Positions 21,638 to 31,710 of a stretch of 64,000 bases of DNA are shown here, in pieces (positions within the stretch are counted from its first letter, which is position 1; each line of letters begins with the position of its first letter). The stretch comes from Globisporangium splendens (taxonomy: Eukaryota > Oomycota > Peronosporomycetes > Pythiales > Pythiaceae), in NCBI GenBank assembly GCA_006386115.1, contig VFIW01000107.1, positions 78,954 to 142,953 on the forward strand, in the 5' to 3' direction. The notes beneath the pieces were generated by a model. The model saw only the letters and a list, made by a program, of their open reading frames with translations, was not told the DNA's origin and searched no databases. The position numbers and the translations under genes were made by a program.

Positions 21638-22507
21638 CTATGCAATGAGTTCCTGGATATCCGCGCGGCTCTGCTCCCGTGGAGACAAATTCTGAAACTC
21701 GCGATGCAGCTCCTCGCGGTGCTTGAGCATGTTGAGCGCCTTCAGGTACGGGAACGGGTCCAGTGGCGCCGCGGGCGGCTCCAGCGCGCAGTGCACCTTG
21801 TATAACAGGACGAGGCTCAGGAACTGCTCATGGTCCTGGATCGTCGTCACCACGTCCTTCCGTGCGCGGTCGGTCAGCGGCAGCTGCGCGTACGCATCGA
21901 GCACTTCCTCGAAGCGGCCGCGCGAACAGAACTCCTGGACGAGATCCGCTGCCATGTACGCCATCATGTCCTTGTGGTCGTTCCGCTTGCCCGGCAGCAC
22001 CGACTGGTGGATCTCAAACACGGCGAGGAACGCTGCGAGCGGCGCGCGCGACAGGAAGAACTGCCGCATGTAGAACTTGCGCCACACCTTGTCCTTGACG
22101 ATGTTGGTCCAGGGCGTCATCATCACGAAAATGGACTCGACAGCATCACGTTTCGCCACTGGAGCATTATTCGACTCGCTGTCCGTGGCCACATCTTTCG
22201 AGAGCGTGAGGTTCTGGAACCCCCACTGCAGCAGCGGACTCAGCTTCGCAACGAACGCGGCAGAGTGCACCACCTGCTGCCGCACCGACGGCGACACGGC
22301 GTTCAGTTCTTTGAAGTCAAAGTACTCGTGCACGCGCAGCGCCACCTGCTCTTCCGTGGCAGGCGCTGCGATCAACGATTCAAACGCGTAAGGGGCACTG
22401 CCACTGGACGAAGCAGTTGCTGATGCGCTTGTTGCATTGCTGCGGCTGCCAATGGCGTGACGTAGAGAGCGCACGGCGCTGCGGCGCACAGCAGAGCGGA
22501 GCAGCAT
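21638..22507 (-). CDS. Mitochondrial-targeted protein of unknown function
   Basis: Intronless, 289 residues from the ATG at 22507. The N-terminus MLLRSAVRRSAVRSLRHAIG is a textbook mitochondrial presequence. The mature protein is helical and Leu/Ala rich, with an aromatic and basic patch (DKVWRKFYMRQFFLSRAPL). Spacing of helices such as FEEVLDAYAQLPLTDRARK suggests helical-repeat architecture like PPR or TPR, but I cannot assign repeats. Codon bias is strong, so the gene is real. The longer ORF reaching 22600 adds sequence without coding bias and was not used. Confidence 0.7.
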   Translation of the reverse strand: MLLRSAVRRSAVRSLRHAIGSRSNATSASATASSSGSAPYAFESLIAAPATEEQVALRVHEYFDFKELNAVSPSVRQQVVHSAAFVAKLSPLLQWGFQNLTLSKDVATDSESNNAPVAKRDAVESIFVMMTPWTNIVKDKVWRKFYMRQFFLSRAPLAAFLAVFEIHQSVLPGKRNDHKDMMAYMAADLVQEFCSRGRFEEVLDAYAQLPLTDRARKDVVTTIQDHEQFLSLVLLYKVHCALEPPAAPLDPFPYLKALNMLKHREELHREFQNLSPREQSRADIQELIA

Positions 22508-24568
22508 TATGGTCGTCGTTGGTCTTGCACAGTGGAGTTGTTGGCTCAAATGATGGCGGGTCGGACCAACGGGTTTTGAAAATACGGGTATCAGTTGCAA
22601 CCCGTTTTGTCAAAGTTGATGTGGGCCACATAACAAGACCCAAACTAAAATTGGGCCGATTGAGTTTTGATTTGGGTTTCGGAGCTCTTCACAGTTGAAG
22701 TGCAAAATGGCTACACTTGTGGACAATGAGGTCAATTGGTCGGTGGCGAAGAACTCAGGTAAACTGAGAGCGAGAGGGTGAGAGATAACCTGGCAGCAAG
22801 ACCTTGTAGTGATTCTGCTGTCAGGGATTGCTGAGCTGCGTGAGGATGACACTTCGCCATCTGGAGGAGGCTTCAGTTCGATATTCGAAACACTTTCGTA
22901 GAAAATTCATGTTCATTGCGTTCTTTCTGCGACTGGATCTCGTTGCTTCGAAGTGCAGTGGCGCAAGGCAAAACACTCTGTACTTAATACCTGAGTCGCA
23001 TGCTCGAAGCGGAGTTTTCTTCCAGGCCGCAGTCTCGCATTGTTAAAGCAGCGACTTCGCGCAGTCCAATGCTGGGTGCTGTATCGAAGTGCCAGTGAAA
23101 TAGAAAGATCCCGTGAACCAAATGAGTCCGCCGCTTGTCGGCTTTTTTTTTTCTTATCCCAAACAGTGGGGTTCCACATTGCGAGAAAGTCGCAGAAGGC
23201 TGTGGAACGAGTGAAAGACAGTTTGCTCTTGTGCGGTCTGAGTGATCTCATTTTGGCTTCAACCAGTGTGTCAGGTGTCGAAAGTCGCCGATAACCTTGA
23301 AGTGTGGACTCATAGCCGTGCAGCCAAACCGTAAAGAGAGGGAATGTGTTCCTCAGCAACTTTCCTGTGGCGCATTTCCGGAGTTGGGCATTTCGGGAAG
23401 CGCGCGCTCTGGCTTCCTCTGACTTTGATTTCGTGCTCCCACACTGCAAACAATGCGATAACACGGTGCACCCAACTCGCTCCCACTCTTGGCCCAAGGT
23501 CCTTCCACTGACTGATCCTTCTCGAACCATAGAAAAACAAAAAAGGCTGTCGAGCAATACGATAACACGATTTAATACTCTATTAGACAGATGCACCTAC
23601 GTACTGTCTGCACACTCATGTACTCAATGCACCGAGAGGCAGCAGTGTGCTCGCTTGACGTCAGCGGCACGCCACAACTGGATAGGGATGTAGAAAGTTT
23701 GGCTTCTTGCTCACTCGTGTTGATCTGGTGTGCTCATTCGAATCCAGGCTTCATTGGGTATGCTCAATTGTGTCAGTCGCCCCATCGACATGCACGAGCA
23801 CCTGGGTAAGGTCCATCGAGCTCCATCCAAAACTGAGGCCGTAGGTGTGTTCTCTTGAGCAAAACTCCCCAATTGCAAACGCTAACGATCACTCAAGCTC
23901 GTTTTCAAGGCATGAGCTCATTTGGATGTGAGGTTTCAGCAAATGCGACAAAGAGTGAGGTGACTTGTTTGTCGAACGTCGATGGAACGTTCTCCGATCC
24001 AAATTCGACCGAAAAACACACACAAAGTACAAGTGCACATAACGGTCGTCAACCTCGTTCAGGCCAAGTTGTCCTCGCACCGTGTCCTTCGCATCAAGAC
24101 AATCTGTCAACCACAGTGTGTTCATTTCGTGAATCGAGTGGGAAACGAGCGCGGTTATTATATCGAAAAACAGAAGCCCAAAGTTCGAAAACAGAAGGAA
24201 AAAAGGACCTGGATGCTTTGGAAGAAAATGACCAGAAGAAAGAAAATGCGTTTCCTGCTGCAGCAACAGCACGCTCTCCATACTGATGCTGTAATGAGTG
24301 CTCAAAAAGTGCAAGACGTGGCGTCCTCTCGCTGAACATCTCTCTCTCTCTCTCTCTCTCAAAGTCTCCTCTGGGTTTCGTCTTCTTTTCGATCGTAAAG
24401 TCAGGATCCCGAGTGTATTTTGCAAAAGCTCGCGTCCCACACAACGCACTCGCCCGCTCACTTTACGGGTTCATGAGCAGCATCTAATCTATACCTTGAG
24501 CAGGACAGATAAGTGAGACCTTGCCCTCCCATCGGATACTCCCGCCACAACTCAGCTAGCATACGAAG
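22508..24568. other. 2 kb intergenic region
   Basis: Divergent promoters at both ends. A minus-strand ORF of 227 codons (22913-23596) lacks codon bias and homology and is not called. Contains a TC microsatellite at 24339-24360. Confidence 0.4.
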
Positions 24569-27064
24569 ATGGAGTTTCCAGTGCGATCCGACTACTTTCC
24601 GCAAGTGCGGCTCACAAACGAAGACAAGGCCAAGTACCTGCGCACGGTCGAGTCCTCGGTGCGCGCATTGCGTCGCGGACTCGACGAGTTCGACTGGAAA
24701 AAGGTGTACGACAAAGAGGGCGTCACGTACTCGAAAGTGCAAGAGCGGGGCAGCGCCGGGACGTGTCTCGCCGTGTGTGCGACGATCTACACGTCGGGCA
24801 CGATCAGCGAGGTGCTCGAAGCGATCGCGTCGCCCGTGACCGACGACTACCGCAAAGCCATGAAGTTCCTGTACAAGTCGCGCTTTGTGGACGGCGTGGC
24901 GCTGCACACGATTGCACCGAGTGCGACGCAGAACCCGCAGGCGTTCACGACGATCAAGTGGGCCGCGTTCGACGACGGTAAGGGGCTCAACAACCCCAAG
25001 TTCCCCGTCGGCTCGGACTACTGTTTCCTCGAGCACGCGGGCATCCAGAAAGACGAACTAGGAGCCGACAGCAGCAACTGCTCGGACGAGAGCAATGCAA
25101 TCTTTGGCTTCTGCGTCCAGGAATCGATTCTGCGCGAGCGCGAGGTTAGTTCTCTTGCAGGGTACGGTCTGCGTCGTGGCGAGTTCCACCACACAGGCGT
25201 CATCATCTTGCCCACGGACCGGCGCGATGTCGTGCAGGTCTCGTCGATTTTGCAGATGCGCTTGCTCGGTAGCGACTCAACAGCCAACAAAGCCGCGCTC
25301 AAGAAGCTCATGCTCAAGCGCGTGGCGTCTGTGGGTCGCGTTGACCTACTGCTGGAGCGAAGAAGACTGAACAAGATGCAATTCGTGACGCGCGACGAGT
25401 GGGTCGCTGACGAAGCTCGGAAATCCTGCGTTGTGTGCGTCAAGCCATTCGGGATCCGACGGCGGCACCACTGCCGCAATTGTGGCGAGGTGGTCTGCTC
25501 GACGTGCGCGCCACCTCGCGAAGTCGACATCGCGACCTACGGCACGGCTTTGGTTCGCGTCTGCACGGCGTGCATCGTAGCTGCACGCTCCGAACCGCAG
25601 CAGTTGCTGCGTGGTGACGGCGCCGCTCAGGACGTGCTTGTGTACCATATCCGCAGCACTCTGTCGTCGCGCACGTCGACCGACTCGAGTCACGTGACGA
25701 ACGAAGATCACGATCAAGAGAATGATGATGAGTATCCACCGAATGAGGACACCTTCCGTCCACACTCGATGTCCTCCGACAGCAATTTCTCCATCGCCAG
25801 CGAGTACCAACAACAGCTATTCATAACCGAGAGTAGCAACCAGATCACGTACCACATTGACGACCCGAGCGACCATTTCGACGACGGGTACGGCGACTAC
25901 GGCCGCGGCTCGTCGGTCTCGAGCTCCAACAGCAGCAGCTACTCGTTCAGCGACCTGAACACGTTTGATGACCGCTTTGGCTTGGCGGCTTTGAAGCGAT
26001 TGGCTTCAGCACCGCCGCCGCTTCCGCTACAGAAAGACAGCAACAGTAACAGCATGTTGGCTCTGTACCGCCCGCCAGTAGTACGCTCAGTGTACAATCC
26101 CAAGAAAGTCGTGATGACGCATTTGCTCATGAACGACAGCAACCGGGACGATGAGCACAAAGCCAAAGCTATTGCCGTGACCTCAGACAAACGCAGTAGC
26201 GTCGAATCGCTCCCGGATTTCGAGGAGAGCCTGCGGGGCATCACGGCGGATCTTTCGCGCGTGACGACATACCAGAGCCGCAACACTCGGTTCAGCGATC
26301 TGCAGACAGCGAACGACTCCTTCGATCTCACAAGCTTCACAAACGACTTGTTCAGTTCCAACAGCTCCATCGTGCCGTCCGCAGCACCGGCAACCGCACC
26401 CAAGCCAGTCAGTCTACTGACATCCCATGCGCAGCAGCGATCTGAGAGCGTGTGCTCGAGACCATCGAATGTGGACGTTGACATGTTTACGAGCGATAGT
26501 TTCTCTTTAATCTGCCCCGACACGCTGCAACAGCAGCAGCGACGACCGTCTGCTGTTCAGCAGGACGCAGGCGAGCAGCAGCTCAGAAGTACCAAGCGCA
26601 CCGTGTCCATTGGATCCAGGTACTCGCAGTACTCGAACACTGGAAATGATGACGAGCATGAAAATGGCGATGATAGCATGCTGCAGAGCCACGAAGAGCT
26701 CGAGATGCTGCGCCGCCACGTCGAGGGGCTCCACAGATCCCTCGAACATGCCACGAGCAAGCTCCAGCTCTACGAAGCCAGGTCACAGAATCGCTCCCGA
26801 GGCGTCTCGGTCGAAAGCGAGGCAGTCAGCGAGTCCACAATGCGGCGATCATCATCGTCAGTCTCTTCGGCACGCGGCAACCGCCTTTCTCGCCATGGCT
26901 CAGGATACGCAGGGAATCGAAAGTGGGGAGGTGACCACGGAGACTCAATCGCACTCGTGAACCGGAACGCGACCTTCGACGCGCTCGTCGCTGAACTCCA
27001 CGAGATCATGGGTCTGCCAGCGCTTCCTTCTGCTGCTGCTGCTTCCCAGTCACAAGCAGCATAG
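24569..27064 (+). CDS. START-FYVE domain protein
   Basis: Intronless, 831 residues. Residues about 1-270 form a START-like lipid-binding domain typical of large oomycete families. Residues about 287-345 form a FYVE zinc finger: CVVCVKPFGIRRRHHCRNCG followed by VVCSTCAPPREV and VRVCTACI. All eight zinc-binding Cys and the RRHHCRNCG phosphoinositide-binding motif are present. FYVE domains bind phosphatidylinositol 3-phosphate on endosomes, so an endosomal lipid-sensing or transfer role is likely. A long Ser/Asn/Asp-rich disordered region follows. Residues about 706-735 look coiled-coil (LEMLRRHVEGLHRSLEHATS), suggesting dimerisation. Confidence 0.85.
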   Translation: MEFPVRSDYFPQVRLTNEDKAKYLRTVESSVRALRRGLDEFDWKKVYDKEGVTYSKVQERGSAGTCLAVCATIYTSGTISEVLEAIASPVTDDYRKAMKFLYKSRFVDGVALHTIAPSATQNPQAFTTIKWAAFDDGKGLNNPKFPVGSDYCFLEHAGIQKDELGADSSNCSDESNAIFGFCVQESILREREVSSLAGYGLRRGEFHHTGVIILPTDRRDVVQVSSILQMRLLGSDSTANKAALKKLMLKRVASVGRVDLLLERRRLNKMQFVTRDEWVADEARKSCVVCVKPFGIRRRHHCRNCGEVVCSTCAPPREVDIATYGTALVRVCTACIVAARSEPQQLLRGDGAAQDVLVYHIRSTLSSRTSTDSSHVTNEDHDQENDDEYPPNEDTFRPHSMSSDSNFSIASEYQQQLFITESSNQITYHIDDPSDHFDDGYGDYGRGSSVSSSNSSSYSFSDLNTFDDRFGLAALKRLASAPPPLPLQKDSNSNSMLALYRPPVVRSVYNPKKVVMTHLLMNDSNRDDEHKAKAIAVTSDKRSSVESLPDFEESLRGITADLSRVTTYQSRNTRFSDLQTANDSFDLTSFTNDLFSSNSSIVPSAAPATAPKPVSLLTSHAQQRSESVCSRPSNVDVDMFTSDSFSLICPDTLQQQQRRPSAVQQDAGEQQLRSTKRTVSIGSRYSQYSNTGNDDEHENGDDSMLQSHEELEMLRRHVEGLHRSLEHATSKLQLYEARSQNRSRGVSVESEAVSESTMRRSSSSVSSARGNRLSRHGSGYAGNRKWGGDHGDSIALVNRNATFDALVAELHEIMGLPALPSAAAASQSQAA

Positions 27065-27346
27065 CATAGTGGCTTCAGCATCCTAACGTCTTGTACACGG
27101 GACGTATTGTGTGTGCATATATGTCGAAAATGGTGGTAATTTGTGTACACAGTCGCGTTTTCTCCTTTTACAAAGTCAACAACCGTGTTGGCAAAAGCAA
27201 ATACGAATCGTGTTACTTCAAAAATGGCCACCAGTGATTTCTCTCTCTCTCTCTCTCTCTACAAATGCTACGGCTAATCTAAATGCTGGTCTTTTCACAC
27301 CTCGTTTTCTCATTTCCCTATCAACAAAAAAGAAGACAAGTAGCGA
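27065..27346. other. Convergent intergenic region with CT microsatellite
   Basis: Contains a CT repeat at about 27241-27260. No ORF of note. Confidence 0.5.
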
Positions 27347-29932
27347 CTATATCAGTACCTCGCCGCCGCCGCGCGGCGTGGTCGTGGCCCCATAAATACC
27401 GGCGTACGGAGCCCGAGGCGTGTCGGCCGACTCCAGTTCTCTCAGCACCGTGCGGCTCTGGCTGCGGTGCGATCCGCCCTTCCTGCGCAAGATGAACGCA
27501 CCGACGGCGACGGCGACCGCGATGCTCGCACCCACCACCGTGAACGCGGCTGTGTTACCGCGGCGCGATGACGGCATCGTCATGGTCGTGCTGCTCTCGG
27601 GCGTCGCCGAGACGGTGCCACCACTCATGACGCTCGGACTCGTATTCGAAGTGCCACTGCTTTCACTTGCCACCGACCCGCTTGGGGTCTCAATGATCGG
27701 CTGGATCGTCGCGAAATCGTTGGCCTCAGCGTCGCTTTTCATCGGATCCTTGGTCGGAGACGTGGCTGGGGACGGTGGACGCACGTCAACGCCCGCTTCA
27801 GCGGACTGTGAACCTACGTCGGACGAGGAAGAAGAGGTAGACGGTGTGTTCTTGTCTGGATCGCCTGCATCGTGGCTTGAGGAGCCTGATGATGCATGTG
27901 ATCCTGACGCAGGGTTTGGAGACTGCGCCGACGTTGACGATGGCCCTGGAGCTGGTGTTGAGCTTGGTGTAGGAGGCGTCGGGGTTGCTGGTACTAACGT
28001 AGTTGGGGCTGGTGTCGTTGGGAAGCTGATACCCTCTCGTGGAACCGGTGTCGCTGGGAGATCTCCGGCATCCGGGTCTGCAGTCGTAGGTGACAGCGCT
28101 GCAGTCGTAGCCGTGGGCGTCGGGGTATCAGCTGGAGATGTCGCCACGGGGGGAGCCGTCGGTGATAAATCCCGCGAAGGTCGAAGCGATGGTGGCTCAG
28201 GAGAAGGAGTGGCCGACGTCTCTGGCGCAGCCGTCGTTGGCTCCGGCGTCGCCGAGACTTCAGGTGCTGGCGTTGACTTCGGTACCGTTGTCGTTTGCTC
28301 TGGTGCAGGCGTTGACTCCGGTGTCGTCGCTGGCACTGATGTGGACTCAGGTGCCGGCGTTGGCTCCGACGCTGACTCTGACACCGACGTCGGTTCTGGA
28401 GTTGATGTCTCCGGCGCAGCCGTTGTCGGTTCAGGGGTATCTGGCGCCGTCGACGTTGGCTCCGGTGAAGCCATCGTCTCTGGAGCCTGCGTCGACTCTA
28501 GTACCGTTGTCGTTGGCTCAGGTGCCGCTGTTGAATCTGGAGACGTTGTCGTTGGTTCTGGTGCGGTCGTCTCTGGTGCGGTCACCTCTGTTGCTGTCGT
28601 ATCCGGTGCTGCTGTCGTCGGTTCTGGTGACGATGTTGACTCAGGTGCCGTCGTCGTTGGTTCAGGTACTGCCGTAGCCGGTGCAATCGTTGCCTCAGGC
28701 GTTGGCTCAGGAGATGTCGTCGTTGGTTCTGGCGCCGACGTCTCCGGTGCTGTCGTTTCTGGTGCCATCGTGTTCTCTGGTGCCGCCGTCGTTGGCTCAG
28801 GGGTTGGCGTTGACTCTGATGGTGTCGTATCTAGAGTTATCGTAGTTGGTGCCGGCGTCGACTCCGGTGTCGTCGTTGCCTCAGACGCTGAAGTTGATTC
28901 TGGTGTACTCGTTGGCTCTGGTGCTGACGTTACTGGCGAAGGAGTCGTCGTCTCAGGTGCCGATGTCGGCTCTGGCGAAGACGTTTGTTCTGGTGTCGTC
29001 GTTGCTTCTGGTGTATCTGTTGTCGTCTCTGGTGCAGTAGTCGTTGGCTCTGGTGCTGCCGTCGTTGGCTCTGGCGCCGTGGTGGTCTCAGGCGATGGCG
29101 TGGATTCTGGTGTCGGCGTTGACTCTGGTGCTGCCGTCGTTGGCTCAGGTGACGGCGTTTCCGTGGTATCTGGGGCACCCGTCGTCTCTGGTGCAGTAGT
29201 CGTTGGCTCTGGTGCTGCCGTCGTTGGCTCTGGTGTCGTCGTCACTGGCTCTTGCACCGGTGTCTCTGGCACCGCCGTCGTAGTCTCTGGTGCTGCCGTC
29301 GTTGGCTCTGGTGTCGTCGTCACTGGCTCTTGCACCGGTGTCTCTGGCACCGCCGTCGTAGTCTCTGGTGCTGCCGTTGCTGGAATTGGTGCCGTTGTTG
29401 TCACTGTCTCCTCAGGCGTTGTCGTAGTTGCTGGCAGGGTCATTGTCTCTGGTACCATGGTTGTATGTGACTCTGTCATTGTCGCCAGCGCTCTTGTCAC
29501 TGCCGCAATCGTGGTCGATGCCTCCGCCTTCACGCACTGCAGTGCATCGTCTCCACTTGCAACGACATCGAGACTCACGCATCCCAGACTTCCATTCGCC
29601 AGCACAGCACAACAACTTCCATGCACCACAGTCGATTCGCCTGTAACATCGCTCTGTCCTGCAATGGGGCACGCCGTCCCCATGATCTGCTCCTTTGTAC
29701 CTGCGCAGGGCTCCTGCTGCAGACAGAACACTTGGCTCTGTCCGAGCACCACGGCGCCATGGAGACCGAGGTCTTCGCAGCTCGCGCCGAGCGTGCCATT
29801 CGAGAACGCCGCCGCTGACGCGAGCGCGTCAACGCACATGATCTGTTGCACTGCGATACTCAACACGGCCGCGAGCCTTCGTCGCGACCGCCACGGAGGC
29901 GCCACCGCACGCCGCTGTTGCATGTTCCTCAA
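27347..29932 (-). CDS. Mucin-like Thr/Pro/Ser-rich cell-surface protein
   Basis: Intronless, 861 residues. The N-terminus has a long signal sequence, then about 110 residues with conserved-looking Cys (SCEDLGLHG, FCLQQEPCAG, GSCCAVLANGSLGC). From about residue 155 to 700 the chain is built of degenerate PEPTTAAPETT-type units that should be densely O-glycosylated. Two exact 78-bp (26-residue) copies lie at 29223-29378. The C-terminus has one transmembrane helix (AAFTVVGASIAVAVAVGAFI) and a basic tail (RRKGGSHRSQSR). It fits a wall or cell-surface mucin with a small extracellular Cys-rich head. The plus-strand 842-codon ORF is an antisense by-product of the repeats. Function (adhesion or protection) is inferred from architecture. 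Confidence 0.8.
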   Translation of the reverse strand: MRNMQQRRAVAPPWRSRRRLAAVLSIAVQQIMCVDALASAAAFSNGTLGASCEDLGLHGAVVLGQSQVFCLQQEPCAGTKEQIMGTACPIAGQSDVTGESTVVHGSCCAVLANGSLGCVSLDVVASGDDALQCVKAEASTTIAAVTRALATMTESHTTMVPETMTLPATTTTPEETVTTTAPIPATAAPETTTAVPETPVQEPVTTTPEPTTAAPETTTAVPETPVQEPVTTTPEPTTAAPEPTTTAPETTGAPDTTETPSPEPTTAAPESTPTPESTPSPETTTAPEPTTAAPEPTTTAPETTTDTPEATTTPEQTSSPEPTSAPETTTPSPVTSAPEPTSTPESTSASEATTTPESTPAPTTITLDTTPSESTPTPEPTTAAPENTMAPETTAPETSAPEPTTTSPEPTPEATIAPATAVPEPTTTAPESTSSPEPTTAAPDTTATEVTAPETTAPEPTTTSPDSTAAPEPTTTVLESTQAPETMASPEPTSTAPDTPEPTTAAPETSTPEPTSVSESASEPTPAPESTSVPATTPESTPAPEQTTTVPKSTPAPEVSATPEPTTAAPETSATPSPEPPSLRPSRDLSPTAPPVATSPADTPTPTATTAALSPTTADPDAGDLPATPVPREGISFPTTPAPTTLVPATPTPPTPSSTPAPGPSSTSAQSPNPASGSHASSGSSSHDAGDPDKNTPSTSSSSSDVGSQSAEAGVDVRPPSPATSPTKDPMKSDAEANDFATIQPIIETPSGSVASESSGTSNTSPSVMSGGTVSATPESSTTMTMPSSRRGNTAAFTVVGASIAVAVAVGAFILRRKGGSHRSQSRTVLRELESADTPRAPYAGIYGATTTPRGGGEVLI
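29223..29378. repeat. Two tandem 78-bp in-frame repeats within mucin gene
   Basis: Unit boundaries at 29223 and 29301. Each copy encodes 26 residues including VPETPVQEPVTTTPEP. The copies look identical at base level, indicating recent duplication. Confidence 0.85.
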
Positions 29933-31710
29933 GTGTTGGCGACTGTAGATTCCGGAGCTCCTCGTTGGAGCGGACGACAGAGCGGATGGGGAGAGAGCGA
30001 GAGGGGATCCGCTCCAGTTACTTTATAGTGACGCACGAACGCTCGAAACTGCCGCCTCTGTCCTTATCGCACACCTCGTCTTCAAGCTTTTCCCTTGTGT
30101 ACAAGAGAGAGGGGGGACGCACTTTATTCAATAAAGCAGACCGACACAAATGCGGGTTGTTAGGCCGCGCTGTATTGCCTCACTGGTTGCCGTGTGTACG
30201 CGCACTATCTGCGCGTTCGTGTGTGTGTGTGTGTCTTTGCGTCCCAAAAGGGCAATCAACTCAACAGTAAATGCATGGCGGAAGGTTTGGAGAAAGCAGA
30301 CAGGTGCGCAGCGTGTCTGTGGGTGGATATGTCGCCAGGAAAGAAACAATGGGGGATGGGCGGGTTGTGTTCACTTTATATCGCCCACCATCTTGTGCAG
30401 TCGTTGCGTTACTTTAGAGAGCGATTGTGTCACTTAAGAGCGTTGACCCACACATGGTCATCCATGCACGCATCCGGAGGGGTAGGGTATCGTCCGCTTG
30501 GCCTACCCCTGCGTCAGTGGGTGCGGAATGAAGGAGGGACCATTCTCTGTAATTGCATAATTTGGCGTTTTTTCAGCCACACTGTGGCCATGCATTTGCT
30601 CATTTACGACATGCACAAACCACTGACTGCATTAATACGACAGTGCTTTCATTACATAATTATAGGAGTCGCGTGCATGCATGTACCCACCTCCGTTCGC
30701 ATGCACCGCTCCCTTTTCACAAAACAGGGACCGTTTGTAGTTTCCCTCCCCACGTTGTCGCCGTTGGAGCTGCATGCACCTTCCATGCGTACGAAAAGTG
30801 TGTGGCCACGAGCGCTCCTCCATTCAACAAAGTTGTTCGAAAGTGTCGTTTCGTCGTCGTGAGAAGGGGTTCAAAATATAAGAGGCTTGTACGCGAACAA
30901 CAGAATGAAATCGTCGCTTTTAACACTCTAGGGCAAGCAACTCCGAGTCACTGATTGCGCGACGCACGCATTGCACACACATGCACTTGCGGGTCCATCC
31001 ATGAAAGTGCGAGATCGTGATTCACTTTGCATTGTAGCCGCCTATCCAGCGAATAGATCAAGTGCACTCTGAAGTGCCACGGCAGCACATTGCATCAGCC
31101 ACACAGTGTGACTCGCCTCAAAATTTCCACAGACACTCATCCACATTACTTCTGATCGATAGACAATATCCGATACACTCTTGAAGATGGTTGAATGCAA
31201 TGCTATCGTTTTTTAGAAGGTGCACTATGTATGGCTAGAATACTTGCTGCCTTTCAACTATTATACTGTCTTGCCTGTGTACAATGTGATACCTTGTCAT
31301 TTTTATCAAATCAGCTGCTTGATTGATCTGTGCGCTTCAACATCAACAAGATGAACTTTTGTGTTACTTCACGTTCAGTACCCACTGCAGAATGGGTGGG
31401 TGAATTTATCAAGTGAAAGTCTCTGTTTGCGAGATTGAGTTCCAAGCATGAGTTCTGTGAACGCGACTGATAAAGAACCCATAACCACGAACGCGAACAA
31501 CCGATCGATTATGGACGCTTGCTTTCATTTTTTCTGATCGTTTTCTTCAAATTATGATACAATAGTGTACTAGCAAAGACCAAAGGCGGCTCCACTCAGC
31601 TTGGCTTGGGCACAGAAACACAAAGACACCCTGTGCTTGGATCTCTTTTCTTTCTCAGTATCTGAAGTTTCACGGTCTCACTTGGTTCGTCAGCAACTCT
31701 CACGTTGGTC
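29933..31710. other. 1.8 kb intergenic region
   Basis: 5' flank of the mucin gene and 3' flank of the cupredoxin gene. ORFs of up to 222 codons here are low in G/C-ending codons and overlap on several frames, so none is called. 31.0-31.6 kb is AT-rich. Short GT microsatellite near 30221-30233. Confidence 0.4.

Noticed and set aside
22913..23596. 227-codon minus-strand ORF
   Set aside because: No codon bias, no homology pattern, lies in an intergenic region.
27420..29948. 842-codon plus-strand ORF rich in Val/Gly/Ser
   Set aside because: Antisense of the mucin-like gene repeats; no signal peptide or domain.
30194..30862. 222-codon ORF
   Set aside because: Cys/His/Tyr-rich with low third-position G/C; several frames equally open.
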